Shown here piece by piece: positions 18,032 through 27,314 of a stretch of DNA of 64,000 nucleotides; position 1 is the first letter of the stretch, and the number at the start of each line of letters is the position of its first letter. The notes beneath the pieces are model-generated. The model saw nothing but the letters and a program-made list of their open reading frames with translations, searched no databases and had not been told where the DNA came from. A program made the position numbers and the translations under genes. Source of the DNA: Pseudomonas sp. B21-040 (GTDB lineage: Bacteria > Pseudomonadota > Gammaproteobacteria > Pseudomonadales > Pseudomonadaceae). The DNA lies in the NCBI RefSeq assembly GCF_024748695.1, contig NZ_CP087176.1, positions 2,349,501-2,413,500 of the forward strand. Direction: 5' to 3'.

Positions 18032-18480
18032 ATCGAGGCGCAGCGATTGAGCGAGTGGAGGGTGACGAGTAGTAAAATTTTGGAGGAGGTTAGCTCGGCA
18101 GGACGCCGGAGAAGGGTTGAAAACGCTGTCTAAAACTACCTCGGCCTTGCTCGGTTTCATTGGTCCGAAAGGCGCTTACATCGGGTTATGGTTTTAGACA
18201 GCCGTCAATGCATACCGTTGAAATACAAGGCCTGTAGGCCACTTCCGTTAGTACTGCTGCATCAGTGGCGTGTTGGTGGTTTGTCGTTCGGCAGGACGCC
18301 GTAGGTGGGGTTTTCCGTGGGAAATTCTTCCCCAAAACGCAACCGTTTGGACCAATGTTTATTGGGTTCTAAAGAGTCGCAAAAGGTGCTGGTTTTCGGA
18401 GCTGATTTGTAGCTCAAGGCCTTGATTATAAAGGCATTTGGCGATTCCTATGCGGCATCCCAGGCTTTGACACAGCAAAG
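18032..18480. other. Gene-poor stretch with hairpin repeats and a long inverted repeat
   Basis: I find no convincing coding frame on either strand. CGGCAGGACGCCG occurs at 18096-18108 and 18289-18301, each a 4-bp stem around AGGAC. GCTGTCTAAAAC (18125-18136) and GTTTTAGACAGC (18191-18202) are perfect 12-bp inverted arms 54 nt apart. The stretch may encode a structured RNA or be relics of deleted genes. From 18481 to 18615 a short minus-strand frame (ending NEEFIKITLAALMTSE) may be a gene fragment; I am not confident in it. Confidence 0.5.
18125..18202. repeat. 12-bp perfect inverted repeat
   Basis: GCTGTCTAAAAC and GTTTTAGACAGC pair without mismatch, enclosing 54 nt. As RNA it would be a stable long-stem structure. 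It lies between the LexA box and the radical SAM gene. Confidence 0.6.
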
Positions 18481-18753
18481 TCATTCCGACGTCATCAGCG
18501 CAGCGAGTGTGATTTTGATGAACTCTTCGTTCTTGTCGACCGTTTGAAGGGCGCCGCGGATTTTGCCGCCCACCTCGACCGCTCCACGCCGCTCAGGCCA
18601 AGGCCTAAACTCCATGATGGCATCTGGCTTAAAAATTGCGTTATTTTTGGTGTTGCGATGAAAATTAACAATATTTTGGCAGTGAAAAAATCGAAGTGAT
18701 TTAAAGTTCCCCAACTTGAGTTGCATTCTGCCTAACATGGAGCGTTCCACAAA

Positions 18754-19914
18754 ATGAATATGTTTATAGATATAGTTGGAGCTTGCAATTTAAGCTGCCC
18801 GTCATGCCCGATGGGGAACTCTGAGAATAATAATTTCAAAAAAGCCATGCCGCTTGAGATGTTCAGCAAGATTGTTGAAAAAGCTAAGCAAGAAGGAATT
18901 TACTCGATTCATCTATATAACTGGACCGAGCCATTGGTTCATCCGCGCGTTGGCGAGTTCATTCAAATAGTGAATGCCGCTGGCCTGCGAAGCGGTATTA
19001 GCTCTAACTTAAATATCGGAAAAAATTTAGAAAAAGCGATGATGGCTGAGCCTTCGTGTTTTCGTGTTTCGCTTTCTGGCTTCCATCAGAAAACCTACGA
19101 GCAGGGGCATGCTGGAGGTGATATCGAAGTAGTTAAGCAAAACATGATTAAATTGCATGATTTAAAGCGACAGCACAACCTTAATACGCAGGTCGAAATC
19201 TTCTATCATCGCTATTTAGATAATTTTGAGGATGAGGGGTTAATGCGCGAGTTTAGTGAGCGCTTAGGCTTCGTGTTTTCTACTGGTAACTCTGTAATGA
19301 TGCCGTTGGAAAAAAACCTTGCTATTATCGAACGTGATCCTTCCGTCACAGAAAAAGATCGTGAGACGCTTGAGAGGCTCTCATTGCCGCCTTTTGATGA
19401 TCTTATTAATATGATAAAACATTACCCAAAACACTCTTGCTCTGTAAAGGATGATTTGGTGGTGCTCGACTGTAACGGAAATACTATTCTTTGTTGTGCT
19501 ATTTTTGACCAGTCCGAGTACCAAGTTGGCAAGTTTCTAGAGTTGCCTCTAGAGCAAATCTCGAATTTAAAATCAACTCAGAAAAATTGCGTCGACATCT
19601 GCAACCGGTGCATGAAAAATGGCCTGCATTCCTACACCGCATCACCGGACGTAGGGCCTATGGCACGACATGCTGTCAATCGCATTATTGATTTTCAGCA
19701 TCGCAGCCTACTTGAACTCCCCATCGATAGCGAAAAACTTGGCCGGTACAACGAAGTCAGTGCCGAAAATTTTGATGAAACTCAGTACTTTCAATCAAAT
19801 CCAGACGTGCTGAGCGCGGTCATAAGCGGTGCCTTCTCCAGCGCCTACCAGCACTACCTGCTTTTCGGCCGCTTTGAAGGTAGACCTGGAGCAGGCACTC
19901 CTTCGGAGCATTGA
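18754..19914 (+). CDS. Radical SAM/SPASM protein with a C-terminal NPDV-type module
   Basis: The 386-residue protein has the radical SAM cluster motif at its very start (C11, C15, C18 in ACNLSCPSCPM). A SPASM-like cysteine set follows at mid-protein (HSCSVKDD, VLDCNGNTILCC, NCVDICNRCMKN), so two or more auxiliary Fe-S clusters are likely. The last 50 residues (FDETQYFQSNPDVLSAVISG, then HYLLFGRFEGRPG) resemble the short NPDV-HY-G-EGR module found at the ends of some glycosyltransferases. The first two-thirds are AT-rich, the end GC-rich, suggesting a fusion or recent transfer. Substrate unknown: a peptide or a sugar-linked group. Confidence 0.82.
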   Translation: MNMFIDIVGACNLSCPSCPMGNSENNNFKKAMPLEMFSKIVEKAKQEGIYSIHLYNWTEPLVHPRVGEFIQIVNAAGLRSGISSNLNIGKNLEKAMMAEPSCFRVSLSGFHQKTYEQGHAGGDIEVVKQNMIKLHDLKRQHNLNTQVEIFYHRYLDNFEDEGLMREFSERLGFVFSTGNSVMMPLEKNLAIIERDPSVTEKDRETLERLSLPPFDDLINMIKHYPKHSCSVKDDLVVLDCNGNTILCCAIFDQSEYQVGKFLELPLEQISNLKSTQKNCVDICNRCMKNGLHSYTASPDVGPMARHAVNRIIDFQHRSLLELPIDSEKLGRYNEVSAENFDETQYFQSNPDVLSAVISGAFSSAYQHYLLFGRFEGRPGAGTPSEH

Positions 19915-20244
19915 GAAAATTACGATTGTTGGAAAATATTGAAATCCGATTGCAGGGGTGAGAGGCACTACCTGCAGTCAGGACGCCGGGACGGGAACTA
20001 CTGTAGGAATATACAACGCTAAGTTATTGTTTTTTATAGAGTGATGTCGCGGTTTTGTACCTGCTGCAAAACACCTATTTTCCTTTATAGATCATATGCT
20101 TGCATGGGTTTCAGGGTCACCTTGACATGGTGGTGCCTTCTTCAAATGTGTCGAAGGGTCCCCTGGTCGACCCGACACAAAACATCCAAGCATTTATTGG
20201 CCATAATGGGGGGAACGCCGAGCCATCTGCCTAAAGGCTGTCTT
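19915..20244. other. 330-bp intergenic stretch after the radical SAM gene
   Basis: No convincing gene is seen. TCAGGACGCCG at 19978-19988 repeats the core of the two upstream hairpins but without the 5' arm. AT-rich DNA and a TTGACA at about 20122 could supply a promoter for the lipoprotein gene. Confidence 0.4.
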
Positions 20245-20610
20245 ATGAAAAAGCTATTTCCTACCGTTATATTTGCCACTGCATTGCTCTCTGGATGCGC
20301 GCTTTATGCGAGTACAAATTTTCAGCCCTACGAAACAAAAAATGGAACATTTGTAGGGCAGGGCGGTGCAAAAGAGACCATCGATGGTGTCGACTTTTGG
20401 ACAAGCGGTGAACCGCCTCGGAAATTTCAGATGCTCGGAGTTATCGACGATGACCGAGTAAACAACCCGATAACCATGAACAGTTTGAAAGGGGCGGTTG
20501 CTCTAAAGGCCAAGCAAGCCGGCGGCGATGCAGTCATCTGGAGCGGCGAGTCAAATCGACATGGCGACCGTGCCAGCTCTAAGTTCGCCGTTATCAAATA
20601 CCTCGACTAA
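20245..20610 (+). CDS. Small lipoprotein of unknown function
   Basis: The 121-residue product starts MKKLFPTVIFATALLSGCAL, a type II signal peptide with lipobox LSGC. The mature part reads PRKFQMLGVIDDDRVNNPIT and VALKAKQAGGDAVIWSGESN, the layout of small envelope lipoproteins that share a [G/A]GADAV-like strand. An earlier in-frame ATG at 20041 would bury the signal peptide. It is the last gene before the right attachment repeat and may be phage cargo acting at the cell surface. Confidence 0.75.
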   Translation: MKKLFPTVIFATALLSGCALYASTNFQPYETKNGTFVGQGGAKETIDGVDFWTSGEPPRKFQMLGVIDDDRVNNPITMNSLKGAVALKAKQAGGDAVIWSGESNRHGDRASSKFAVIKYLD

Positions 20611-20783
20611 CAACAGATTTTTTTGCAGTCTTCTGGTCCTCAAACGCAGGGAGAGTTGTGCGCAAAACCTCCTCTGGGGGCCGCATATTTCTGTTTGCAT
20701 AAGCACAAAAAAACGGGTGTTTTTCCGCGCTTAAAAGTGTATGTATCCGTTATAAAACAACAGGTTGTGTTGCTATAGTCCCC

Positions 20784-20835
20784 AGCATGGGGTGCTAGGG
20801 GTCGAGTGTTCGAATCACTCCGTCCCGACCATATT
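20784..20835 (+). repeat. Right attachment repeat (tRNA-Pro 3' end duplicate)
   Basis: These 52 bp are identical to 3247-3298. No tRNA 5' half precedes them, so this is not a tRNA gene. It marks the right end of the integrated prophage. Confidence 0.93.
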
Positions 20836-20847
20836 ATTCAATGACTT

Positions 20848-20876
20848 AGGCCAATGTTCACAGCATTGGCCTTTTT
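20848..20876. terminator. Intrinsic terminator beside the right attachment repeat
   Basis: AGGCCAATG and CATTGGCCT pair over 9 bp around TTCACAG and are followed by TTTT. It mirrors the terminator after the tRNA at the left end. Confidence 0.7.
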
Positions 20877-20941
20877 CATGTCTGAAAATACCCCCACTTA
20901 TACCCCCACCAGTCCATTACTGTCCCGTGGCATCGCGTCGT

Positions 20942-21412
20942 TTATGCCAGCAGTGGGTTGTCTTCTGCATCTCGGAAGGCTTTTTGTAGTTCTTGTTGCT
21001 TGTTCGCACGTTTGCGATTTGGCTCATCACCCAAGTGCCGTTGCCCTGCTGACAGTCCTAGCGCCCGCACAAAGGTCACCGCTTGGCGCTTGAGGTTGCC
21101 ACAATGGGTCGCCCGAGGGTTGATGATTGGCGTACCAAGCCGAGTGGTCAGCACGTCACCCTCGACCGCTAACACCTCTTGAGTCCATTCGATCTGGGCA
21201 TTGATCTCGGCCAAATCTGTAGCCAATTGCAGGTCATACGCTCCCCACATAGTCGATGGCCGCATACTCATAATCATCTCGAAAATTTGCCGCGCGCGGG
21301 GCTCAAGCTCACGTGTTGGAGTTAAAACTAAATGCGTGTTCTGCATCGACTCGACTTTGGAAGTAATCGAGGTATCAGGCTCCTTCCGGGTTTCTGTTTG
21401 ACGTCTGGCCAT
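20942..21412 (-). CDS. Phage terminase small subunit-like protein
   Basis: The 156-residue protein (MARRQTETRKEPDTSITSKV, ELEPRARQIFEMIMSMRPST, YDLQLATDLAEINAQIEWTQ, NPRATHCGNLKRQAVTFVRA) has the basic N-terminus and helical core of P27-type small terminases. It lies outside the 52-bp repeat, on the opposite strand to the prophage structural genes, and has no phage partner beside it. It is therefore probably from a second, older phage inserted at the same tRNA site. Confidence 0.6.
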   Translation of the reverse strand: MARRQTETRKEPDTSITSKVESMQNTHLVLTPTRELEPRARQIFEMIMSMRPSTMWGAYDLQLATDLAEINAQIEWTQEVLAVEGDVLTTRLGTPIINPRATHCGNLKRQAVTFVRALGLSAGQRHLGDEPNRKRANKQQELQKAFRDAEDNPLLA

Positions 21413-21780
21413 TTTTGGGCCTCGAAATCACTCTAATCAGTATTGAGAAAGGGCACAGTGGCCGCTTGGTGCTTTGTCGCCTTTTCAAAGCATAACCCCC
21501 CTCCATGATCCACATCCTTTCAATCGGCTAACCATCAGTCTAGGCCTTGAGGGGAGAGACGTCTGACTCTACGACGCACCGAAGCAGGTACGTCCATCAG
21601 CCACACTGCCATTCATTGCTGCTGACCAGCCCATCGCCCAATGCTGAACAATTTTGCATTGGACCAAACATGTTCAATTCCACTGTGATGGGCAGAAATC
21701 GGCCGATTCTGTTGAAAAAGTAGCTCCCCTGTCTTGCCTGCGGCAAAATCTCTGCATTGGCCAGCAGGGAAGCACGCAGC
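21413..21780. other. 368-bp stretch between the terminase-like gene and the IS1182-type remnant
   Basis: No gene is supported. The palindrome AATCGGCCGATT near 21700 and the TGTTGAAAAAGT after it probably belong to the left end of the IS1182-type element, which I cannot delimit exactly. Confidence 0.4.
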
Positions 21781-22973
21781 ATGATGGGACAGTTATCGAG
21801 TGGGCAGGAGCGGCTGTTTTACTCGTTCGACCTTGAAGATTTACTCGTTCAACCTTGAAGATCACATTCCAGCCAGTCACCTTCTGCGCAGTATTGATCA
21901 GTGTCTTGATCTGAGCGACCTGCGCCATTATCTCGCCGATTTCTGTAGCCCGATTGGGCGTCCGTCGATTGATCCCGAACTGATGATTCGCATGCTGATC
22001 GTCGGCAATTGCTATGGCATCCGCTCCGAACGGCGGTTGTGCGAAGAGGCCCATTTGAACCTGGCTTATCGCTGGTTCTGCCGGTTGAGCCTTGAAGATG
22101 AAGTCCCCAACCACTCGACCTTTTCCAAAAATCGACACGGCCGCTTTCGGGACAGCGATCTGTTTCGCTGGTTGTTTAATGAAGTGCTGCGTCGTTGCAT
22201 GGAGGCAGGTCTGGTCAAGGGTGAAGGCTTTGCCGTTGACGCCAGCATCTTCAAAGCGGATGCCAGCCGGCAGCGCGGTGTACCGGGTGATGAACAGGTC
22301 AACTGGAGCGATCCGGCCCTGAGCACCCGCGCCGTGCGTGAGTATCTTGAGGCACTCGATGAAGAGGCTCTGGCCGAAACGCTACCGAAGCGCCTATCGC
22401 TGACTGATCCTCAAGCCCGCTGGACCGCAGCTCCAGGTGGCCCAGCGTTCTACGCTTACTCCACGAATTATCTGATCGATACCGAGCACTGCGTGATCAT
22501 GGATGTGGCACCCACACCGGCTCATCGAACCGCAGAAGTCGAGAGCACCAAGACGATGATCGACCGGGTCGAAGCTCAGTTCGACATCAAGCCGGAACGC
22601 CTTATTGGTGACACCGCTTATGGAACCGCACCGATGTCGCCCTGGATGGTGGAGGGAAAAGACATCGAGCCGCATGTGCCTGTGTGGGACAAAACCGAGC
22701 GCAAGAACGACAGTTTCTTGAGCAATGATTTCCACTGGAATGAAGTGGCTGAGGAATACCGCTGCCCATCTGGCAACGCATTGCGCAGCGAATGGTGAGC
22801 CTTCAAAAATGAGCGTTCACAAAGCCAACACCATCATATTCCGATCCCGGCAGACCGACTGCGCTACGTTTCCGATGAAAGCCAAGTGCTGCCCGAACAC
22901 TGCGTTCCGCAAGATCGCTCCCAGCGTCCATGAAGCCGCTCGTGATGTGGCTTGGCGTATCGCAGAAACGCCC
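21781..22973 (+). pseudogene. IS1182-family transposase remnant with several lesions
   Basis: The frame starts MMGQLSSGQERLFYSF-like at 21781. A 22-bp tandem duplication (21819-21840 and 21841-21862, one mismatch) then shifts the frame. The long middle (21860-22798) reads IS1182-type sequence (FSPIGRPSIDPELMIR-like, EVPNHSTFSKNRHGRFRDSD, LIGDTAYGTAPM). It ends at a TGA after NALRSEW, continues in another frame (KANTIIFRSRQTDCATFPMK), and stops matching after RIAETP near 22973, before the usual C-terminus. At least four lesions make it dead. Confidence 0.88.
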
Positions 22974-23175
22974 GCTAAGCTGCGTTGCTTTTTGGTTGCC
23001 CTCATACACGGGGTAGGATACATGAGGGCAGACACTTTTCCGTATTGACCAGAGGCGCAAACCCTCAGTGCATTCCGAACGATGCGACAAACGTTCCTGT
23101 CCGCCAGCAGCTAATTCACTTCCTTGCGGATGGGCTTAGTTTCCTTGACCGGAACGTTGGGTTTGCGTCCGTCAG

Positions 23176-24453
23176 CTACCAGATTTTGAGCGTGTAGTCG
23201 ATGTTGACCCGGGTTTCGTTGTCACTTCGGAATGTCGAGGCTGAGCTCTGTTCATTTCGATAGAACGCATTGCGCAAGCGCAGCGCGAGGCCCTTTGCCG
23301 GGCCTGACTGAATGACGTAGGCCAACTCCAGGTCTTTTGACGATTCCGTCAAGTCGCTGCCCCCTAGTTGCGGCAGGTCGATGTTGGTTCCTCGCAAGTA
23401 GCGGACCATGCCGGTTAGCCCCGGTAGACCAACAGCGGCGAAGTTGTAATCGTAGCGTGCCACCCAGGTCCGCTCTTTCGGATTCACGAAGTCTGCACTT
23501 AAAGTGCCATCGCTGAGCACTGCCGGCTCCCCGCCAGCAATGTAAGGCAATGCCGTGTCGCCTGTCTGGTACATGTAACCCAAGCCTACAGTGTGGGTTG
23601 CGATCTGGTAGCTGAACATGGCGCCGGCGTTCAGGTTGTCTACTTTGCCAGCTTCTGCCCGGCCGTTCTCCCGACTGTTGAAGACCCGCACATCTGTTTT
23701 CAGTTTGCCAGGGCCGAGGGGGAGCAGGTGGATGCCTACTGCAAAGTCTTGAGTGTATATATCCTTCAGTTCGGCGTGAAAATAGCGAACCGTCAATGCG
23801 TCGGACCAATGATAGTCGCCACCGATGAAGTCAAAACGCTCGGAGCTGGCTCCCTTCTTGAACCGACCGTTGGGTGATGCCACCGATATTGCCTGATAGT
23901 CGGTGGAGTCCCGCAGGTTCACTCGATCCATGCGTCCTGTGTGCAGCGTCAGGTCGCCGATATCATCGGAAACTGCATAGGCGCCGCGAAAGGATTGCGG
24001 AAGTAAACGTGCAGGGCTCGCTGTGATCACCGGCAGAGTAGGGAACTGCGTCCCCACGGATAGCCGGGTCTTCGATATCTTCGTCTTGAGCGCCACTCCC
24101 AACTCTGAATATTCGTCTGCGGCTTCACGGGTCTGTGGGTTGTAGGGCAGGAGCTGGGTACCGGTGCGATCGGGCGATGAGTCCAGCTTGAGTCCTAGCA
24201 CGCCCGTGAGGTCTAGGCCGAAGCCTACGGTGCCTTCAGTGAAGCCGGAATTGGCCTTGAGGATGAAGCCCTGGGCCCATTCGCGAGCAGCCGAATAAGG
24301 CGTGTCATTTTTGTAATCCCGATCCAGATAATAATTGCGAGCAGTCAGGTTAAAGCTGCTGTCGTCCACAAACCCTGCGTAGACGCTGGAAGAGGCGCAG
24401 GCTGTCACCATGCCCAGGCCATAGAGCCATGGGCATTCAATTCTGTTTTGCAT
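23176..24453 (-). CDS. OprD-family outer-membrane porin
   Basis: The 425-residue protein has a signal peptide (cleavage near SVYA-GFVDD) and the OprD pattern (SSFNLTARNYYLDRDY, EWAQGFILKANSGFTEGTVG, GLDLTGVLGLKLDSSPDRTG) with a C-terminal strand ending LKIW. OprD/Opd porins admit small carboxylates and aromatics. It lies downstream of an aromatic-acid MFS importer and the demethylase genes on the same strand. It is therefore likely the outer-membrane entry for that module's substrate, as porins are in vanillate clusters. Confidence 0.9.
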   Translation of the reverse strand: MQNRIECPWLYGLGMVTACASSSVYAGFVDDSSFNLTARNYYLDRDYKNDTPYSAAREWAQGFILKANSGFTEGTVGFGLDLTGVLGLKLDSSPDRTGTQLLPYNPQTREAADEYSELGVALKTKISKTRLSVGTQFPTLPVITASPARLLPQSFRGAYAVSDDIGDLTLHTGRMDRVNLRDSTDYQAISVASPNGRFKKGASSERFDFIGGDYHWSDALTVRYFHAELKDIYTQDFAVGIHLLPLGPGKLKTDVRVFNSRENGRAEAGKVDNLNAGAMFSYQIATHTVGLGYMYQTGDTALPYIAGGEPAVLSDGTLSADFVNPKERTWVARYDYNFAAVGLPGLTGMVRYLRGTNIDLPQLGGSDLTESSKDLELAYVIQSGPAKGLALRLRNAFYRNEQSSASTFRSDNETRVNIDYTLKIW

Positions 24454-24492
24454 GTGATGTGTCCAGATCTTGTTCTTATAGGGGGCGCCGGA

Positions 24493-25827
24493 TCAGGCGT
24501 TGGAGGTGGTGCTCAGGTGCAGTAGGCGCTGCGGCTTCAAAAGCCAGATGACGAGAGCCGCGAAGACAAACGACAGGGCAAACAGCAGGTAAAGGTCAGC
24601 GGGCTGCCACTGAGCATCGATCAACCGGCCAGCCACCAATGGCGAGAGAATCGCCCCGGTGCGGCCGATGCCAATCCCCCAACCCAGGCCGGTTACGCGC
24701 TGGGTGGCGTTGTAGATGGTCGGGGTCAGGGCATAGAGTCCGGCAACGCAACCGTTAACAAAAATTCCGATCAGCAGCACTAGGGCGAAGGCCAGGTTCG
24801 GGATGGTCGTGAACTGCACGAACACTGCAAGGAGTACCGCGTTGATCAGAAGGTAGGCCATCAGCACCCGAGACAGACGAAAGCGCGATGCCAGCAAGCC
24901 GATCAGCGACGTGCCGAGGATGCCGCCGATGTTCAGCATTACACCACCGGTGATGCCTTGTTGGTTCGATAGGCCCGCTGAAACCAGCAGCCTTGGCGTC
25001 CAGCTCATGACGAAGTAGAAACCGAACATCACCAGGAAGAAGGCCATCCAGATGAGCAAGGTTGAACGGAGCAAGGCTGGCGAGAATAGCTCGGCGAACG
25101 TCTCTCTTAGAGGTTTGCGGGCGTCCTGCCGCGCCTCGGGTAACTGATCGACGGAAGTGACCGCGACGCGTTGCAGCAGAGTATTGATACGTTTCAGCGC
25201 GTTCCGGGGTTGGCGAGACAGCAGGAATGCCAGGGACTCGGGCAACCAGAGAGCGAGGATCGGAAGGATCAGCAACGTTGTTACGCCACCGTAAAAGAAC
25301 ACCGAACGCCACCCCATGGAAGGGATGATCTGCGCCGCGATGATGCCCCCTATCGTTGCCCCCAGTGCGTAGGCCGTGGATTGCAGACTGATGGCCAGAC
25401 CGCGCCACTTCTTGTTTGCATACTCACCAGCGACAACGTAGCTGCTGGCCAGGATGCCACCGATGCCGAGTCCGGTGATCAGACGCAACACACCCAGCAT
25501 CTCGGGGGACGACGCCCTGGATGACGCCAACATGCCGAGCCCCGCGATACCGACACAGAGCAGGATGAGTGGGCGTCGCCCGAAGCGGTCGGCCCAGGGA
25601 GCGATAAACAATGAGCCGATCGCCATTCCGACAAGTCCTGCGCTGAGCAAGTAGCCGAGGTGAATGCCGCTCAGGCCCCAATCGGTAGCAATGGAAGCGG
25701 CGGTGAAAGCCATCACCAATACATCGAAGCCATCCAGCATGTTGATCAGAAAGCAGAGCGCAATCACGCCCCACTGGAAGGTGACCATCGGTTTTTCATC
25801 CAGCTGTTGCCCAATCGACTGGTTCAT
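24493..25827 (-). CDS. MFS aromatic acid:H+ symporter (AAHS type)
   Basis: The 444-residue protein starts MNQSIGQQLDEKPMVTFQWG with GGAG upstream; a long in-frame upstream extension to 26115 has no membrane or family character. It shows AAHS features: INMLDGFDVLVMAFTAASIA in helix 1 (the D-G-[FY]-D motif) and WADRFGRRPLIL between helices 2 and 3, with twelve predicted helices. PcaK and VanK import protocatechuate, 4-hydroxybenzoate or vanillate with protons. Here it stands between the porin and FdhA, so a methylated aromatic acid is the likely cargo. Confidence 0.9.
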   Translation of the reverse strand: MNQSIGQQLDEKPMVTFQWGVIALCFLINMLDGFDVLVMAFTAASIATDWGLSGIHLGYLLSAGLVGMAIGSLFIAPWADRFGRRPLILLCVGIAGLGMLASSRASSPEMLGVLRLITGLGIGGILASSYVVAGEYANKKWRGLAISLQSTAYALGATIGGIIAAQIIPSMGWRSVFFYGGVTTLLILPILALWLPESLAFLLSRQPRNALKRINTLLQRVAVTSVDQLPEARQDARKPLRETFAELFSPALLRSTLLIWMAFFLVMFGFYFVMSWTPRLLVSAGLSNQQGITGGVMLNIGGILGTSLIGLLASRFRLSRVLMAYLLINAVLLAVFVQFTTIPNLAFALVLLIGIFVNGCVAGLYALTPTIYNATQRVTGLGWGIGIGRTGAILSPLVAGRLIDAQWQPADLYLLFALSFVFAALVIWLLKPQRLLHLSTTSNA

Positions 25828-26044
25828 GGGATCAGGCTCCGAGGCTGTAGGTAGGGAATGGGTGTGAACAACGGGCAGCCGAAGTCGCCTCGCTATGCAG
25901 GGGGTGCAGGGTGTACATGTCGTTACCTTCTTGTTTTTGTTGGTCTGTGGAGCATGCAAGATGCCCGGGAGCCGGGGACTCGACTCCGGGGCGGCAGGGT
26001 GCTCAGGTCGAGGTAACGCCTGAGTCAGCCGGAAAACTCCGCGT

Positions 26045-27244
26045 TCAGGACGCGCTGAAGGTCTTGTGTGGGTCGATGACGAATTTTTTCGGCACCCCGG
26101 CATCGAACTCGCCATACCCGTGCGGTGCCTGGTCCAGGCTGATCACCTGTACACCCACCACTTCGGCGATGTTGATACGGTCCCACATGATGGCTTGCAT
26201 CAGTTGGCGGTTGTACTTCATGACCGGCGTTTGGCCAGTGTGGAAGCTGTGGGATTTGGCCCAGCCGAGACCGAAGCGAATGCTCAGGCTGCCCATTTTC
26301 GCGGCGGCGTCCACCGCACCCGGGTCTTCCGTCACGTACAGGCCCGGGATACCGATTTTGCCGGCCACACGAACCACGCCCATCAACGAGTTCAGCACGG
26401 TGGCGGGCGCTTCATGTTGCACGCCGGCATGCCCGTGACCGCGTGCTTCGAAGCCTACGGCGTCGACGGCGCAATCCACTTCCGGATCGCCGAGCAGAGC
26501 GGCGATCTGTTCGTGCAGCGGCGTGTCCAGGGACAGGTTGGCGATTTCAAAACCCTGCGCCTTGGCGTGCGCCAGGCGAACGGTGTTGACGTCACCGATG
26601 ATCACCACCGCTGCGCCCAACAGGCGAGCGGACGCAGCCGCGGCCAGGCCGACCGGGCCGGCACCGGCGATGTATACGGTGCTGCCTGGGCCAACGCCGG
26701 CGGTCACTGCGCCGTGGTAACCGGTCGGCAGGATGTCGGAGAGGCAGGTCAGGTCGCGGATTTTTTCCATCGCGCGGTCGCGATCAGGCAGTTTCAGCAG
26801 GTTGAAGTCGGCGTACGGCACCATCGCGTATTCGGCCTGGCCACCGGTCCAGTCGCCCATATCGACATAGCCATAAGCACCGCCCGGACGGGCCGGGTTA
26901 ACGCTCAGGCAGACACCGGTGTGCATTTCCTTACAGGAACGGCAGCGCCCGCAAGCGACGTTGAACGGTACAGACACCAGATCGCCGATTTGCAGGTTCT
27001 CGACGTCGCTGCCTTTTTCGATGACTTCGCCGGTGATCTCGTGGCCGAGCACCAGACCGGTCTGGGCGGTGGTACGGCCGCGCACCATGTGCTGATCGGA
27101 GCCACAGATGTTGGTGGAGATCACCTTGAGAATGACCGCATGCTCGATCTTGCGACCCCGCGGGTCCTGCATTTTCGGATAGTCGATTTTTTGTACTTCT
27201 ACTTTCCCGGAGCCCAGATACACCACACCACGATTGCCAGACAT
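26045..27244 (-). CDS. fdhA: Glutathione-independent formaldehyde dehydrogenase
   Basis: The 399-residue zinc alcohol dehydrogenase family protein starts MSGNRGVVYLGSGKVEVQKI. Catalytic zinc ligands C47 and H68 (NICGSDQH, LGHEITGEV) and structural zinc cysteines C98, C101, C104 and C112 are all present, at the positions known for Pseudomonas putida FdhA. It oxidises formaldehyde to formate with NAD+ without needing glutathione. Standing next to a Rieske demethylase-like pair, it probably clears formaldehyde released by O- or N-demethylation. Confidence 0.95.
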   Translation of the reverse strand: MSGNRGVVYLGSGKVEVQKIDYPKMQDPRGRKIEHAVILKVISTNICGSDQHMVRGRTTAQTGLVLGHEITGEVIEKGSDVENLQIGDLVSVPFNVACGRCRSCKEMHTGVCLSVNPARPGGAYGYVDMGDWTGGQAEYAMVPYADFNLLKLPDRDRAMEKIRDLTCLSDILPTGYHGAVTAGVGPGSTVYIAGAGPVGLAAAASARLLGAAVVIIGDVNTVRLAHAKAQGFEIANLSLDTPLHEQIAALLGDPEVDCAVDAVGFEARGHGHAGVQHEAPATVLNSLMGVVRVAGKIGIPGLYVTEDPGAVDAAAKMGSLSIRFGLGWAKSHSFHTGQTPVMKYNRQLMQAIMWDRINIAEVVGVQVISLDQAPHGYGEFDAGVPKKFVIDPHKTFSAS

Positions 27245-27314
27245 GCTTTTTCCCTTAAAGAAGTTGTTGTTATGTAAAGGTGCACACTGAGTTGAGTACG
27301 CGTGCGCCCAGTGC

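Noticed and set aside
18125..18202. An integron attC site or retron msr-msd
   Set aside because: The inverted arms lack the attC core (GTTRRRY/RYYYAAC) and no integron integrase or reverse transcriptase gene is nearby.
18481..18750. 89-codon minus-strand frame before the radical SAM gene
   Set aside because: Its first half is AT-rich and promoter-like; only the last 30 or so residues look protein-like, so at most it is a fragment.
20784..20831. A second tRNA-Pro gene
   Set aside because: Only the 3' part is present; the 5' acceptor and D-arm are missing, so it is an attachment repeat.
26066..27277. 403-codon plus-strand frame opposite fdhA
   Set aside because: FdhA on the minus strand has all its zinc ligands; the plus frame has no family features.
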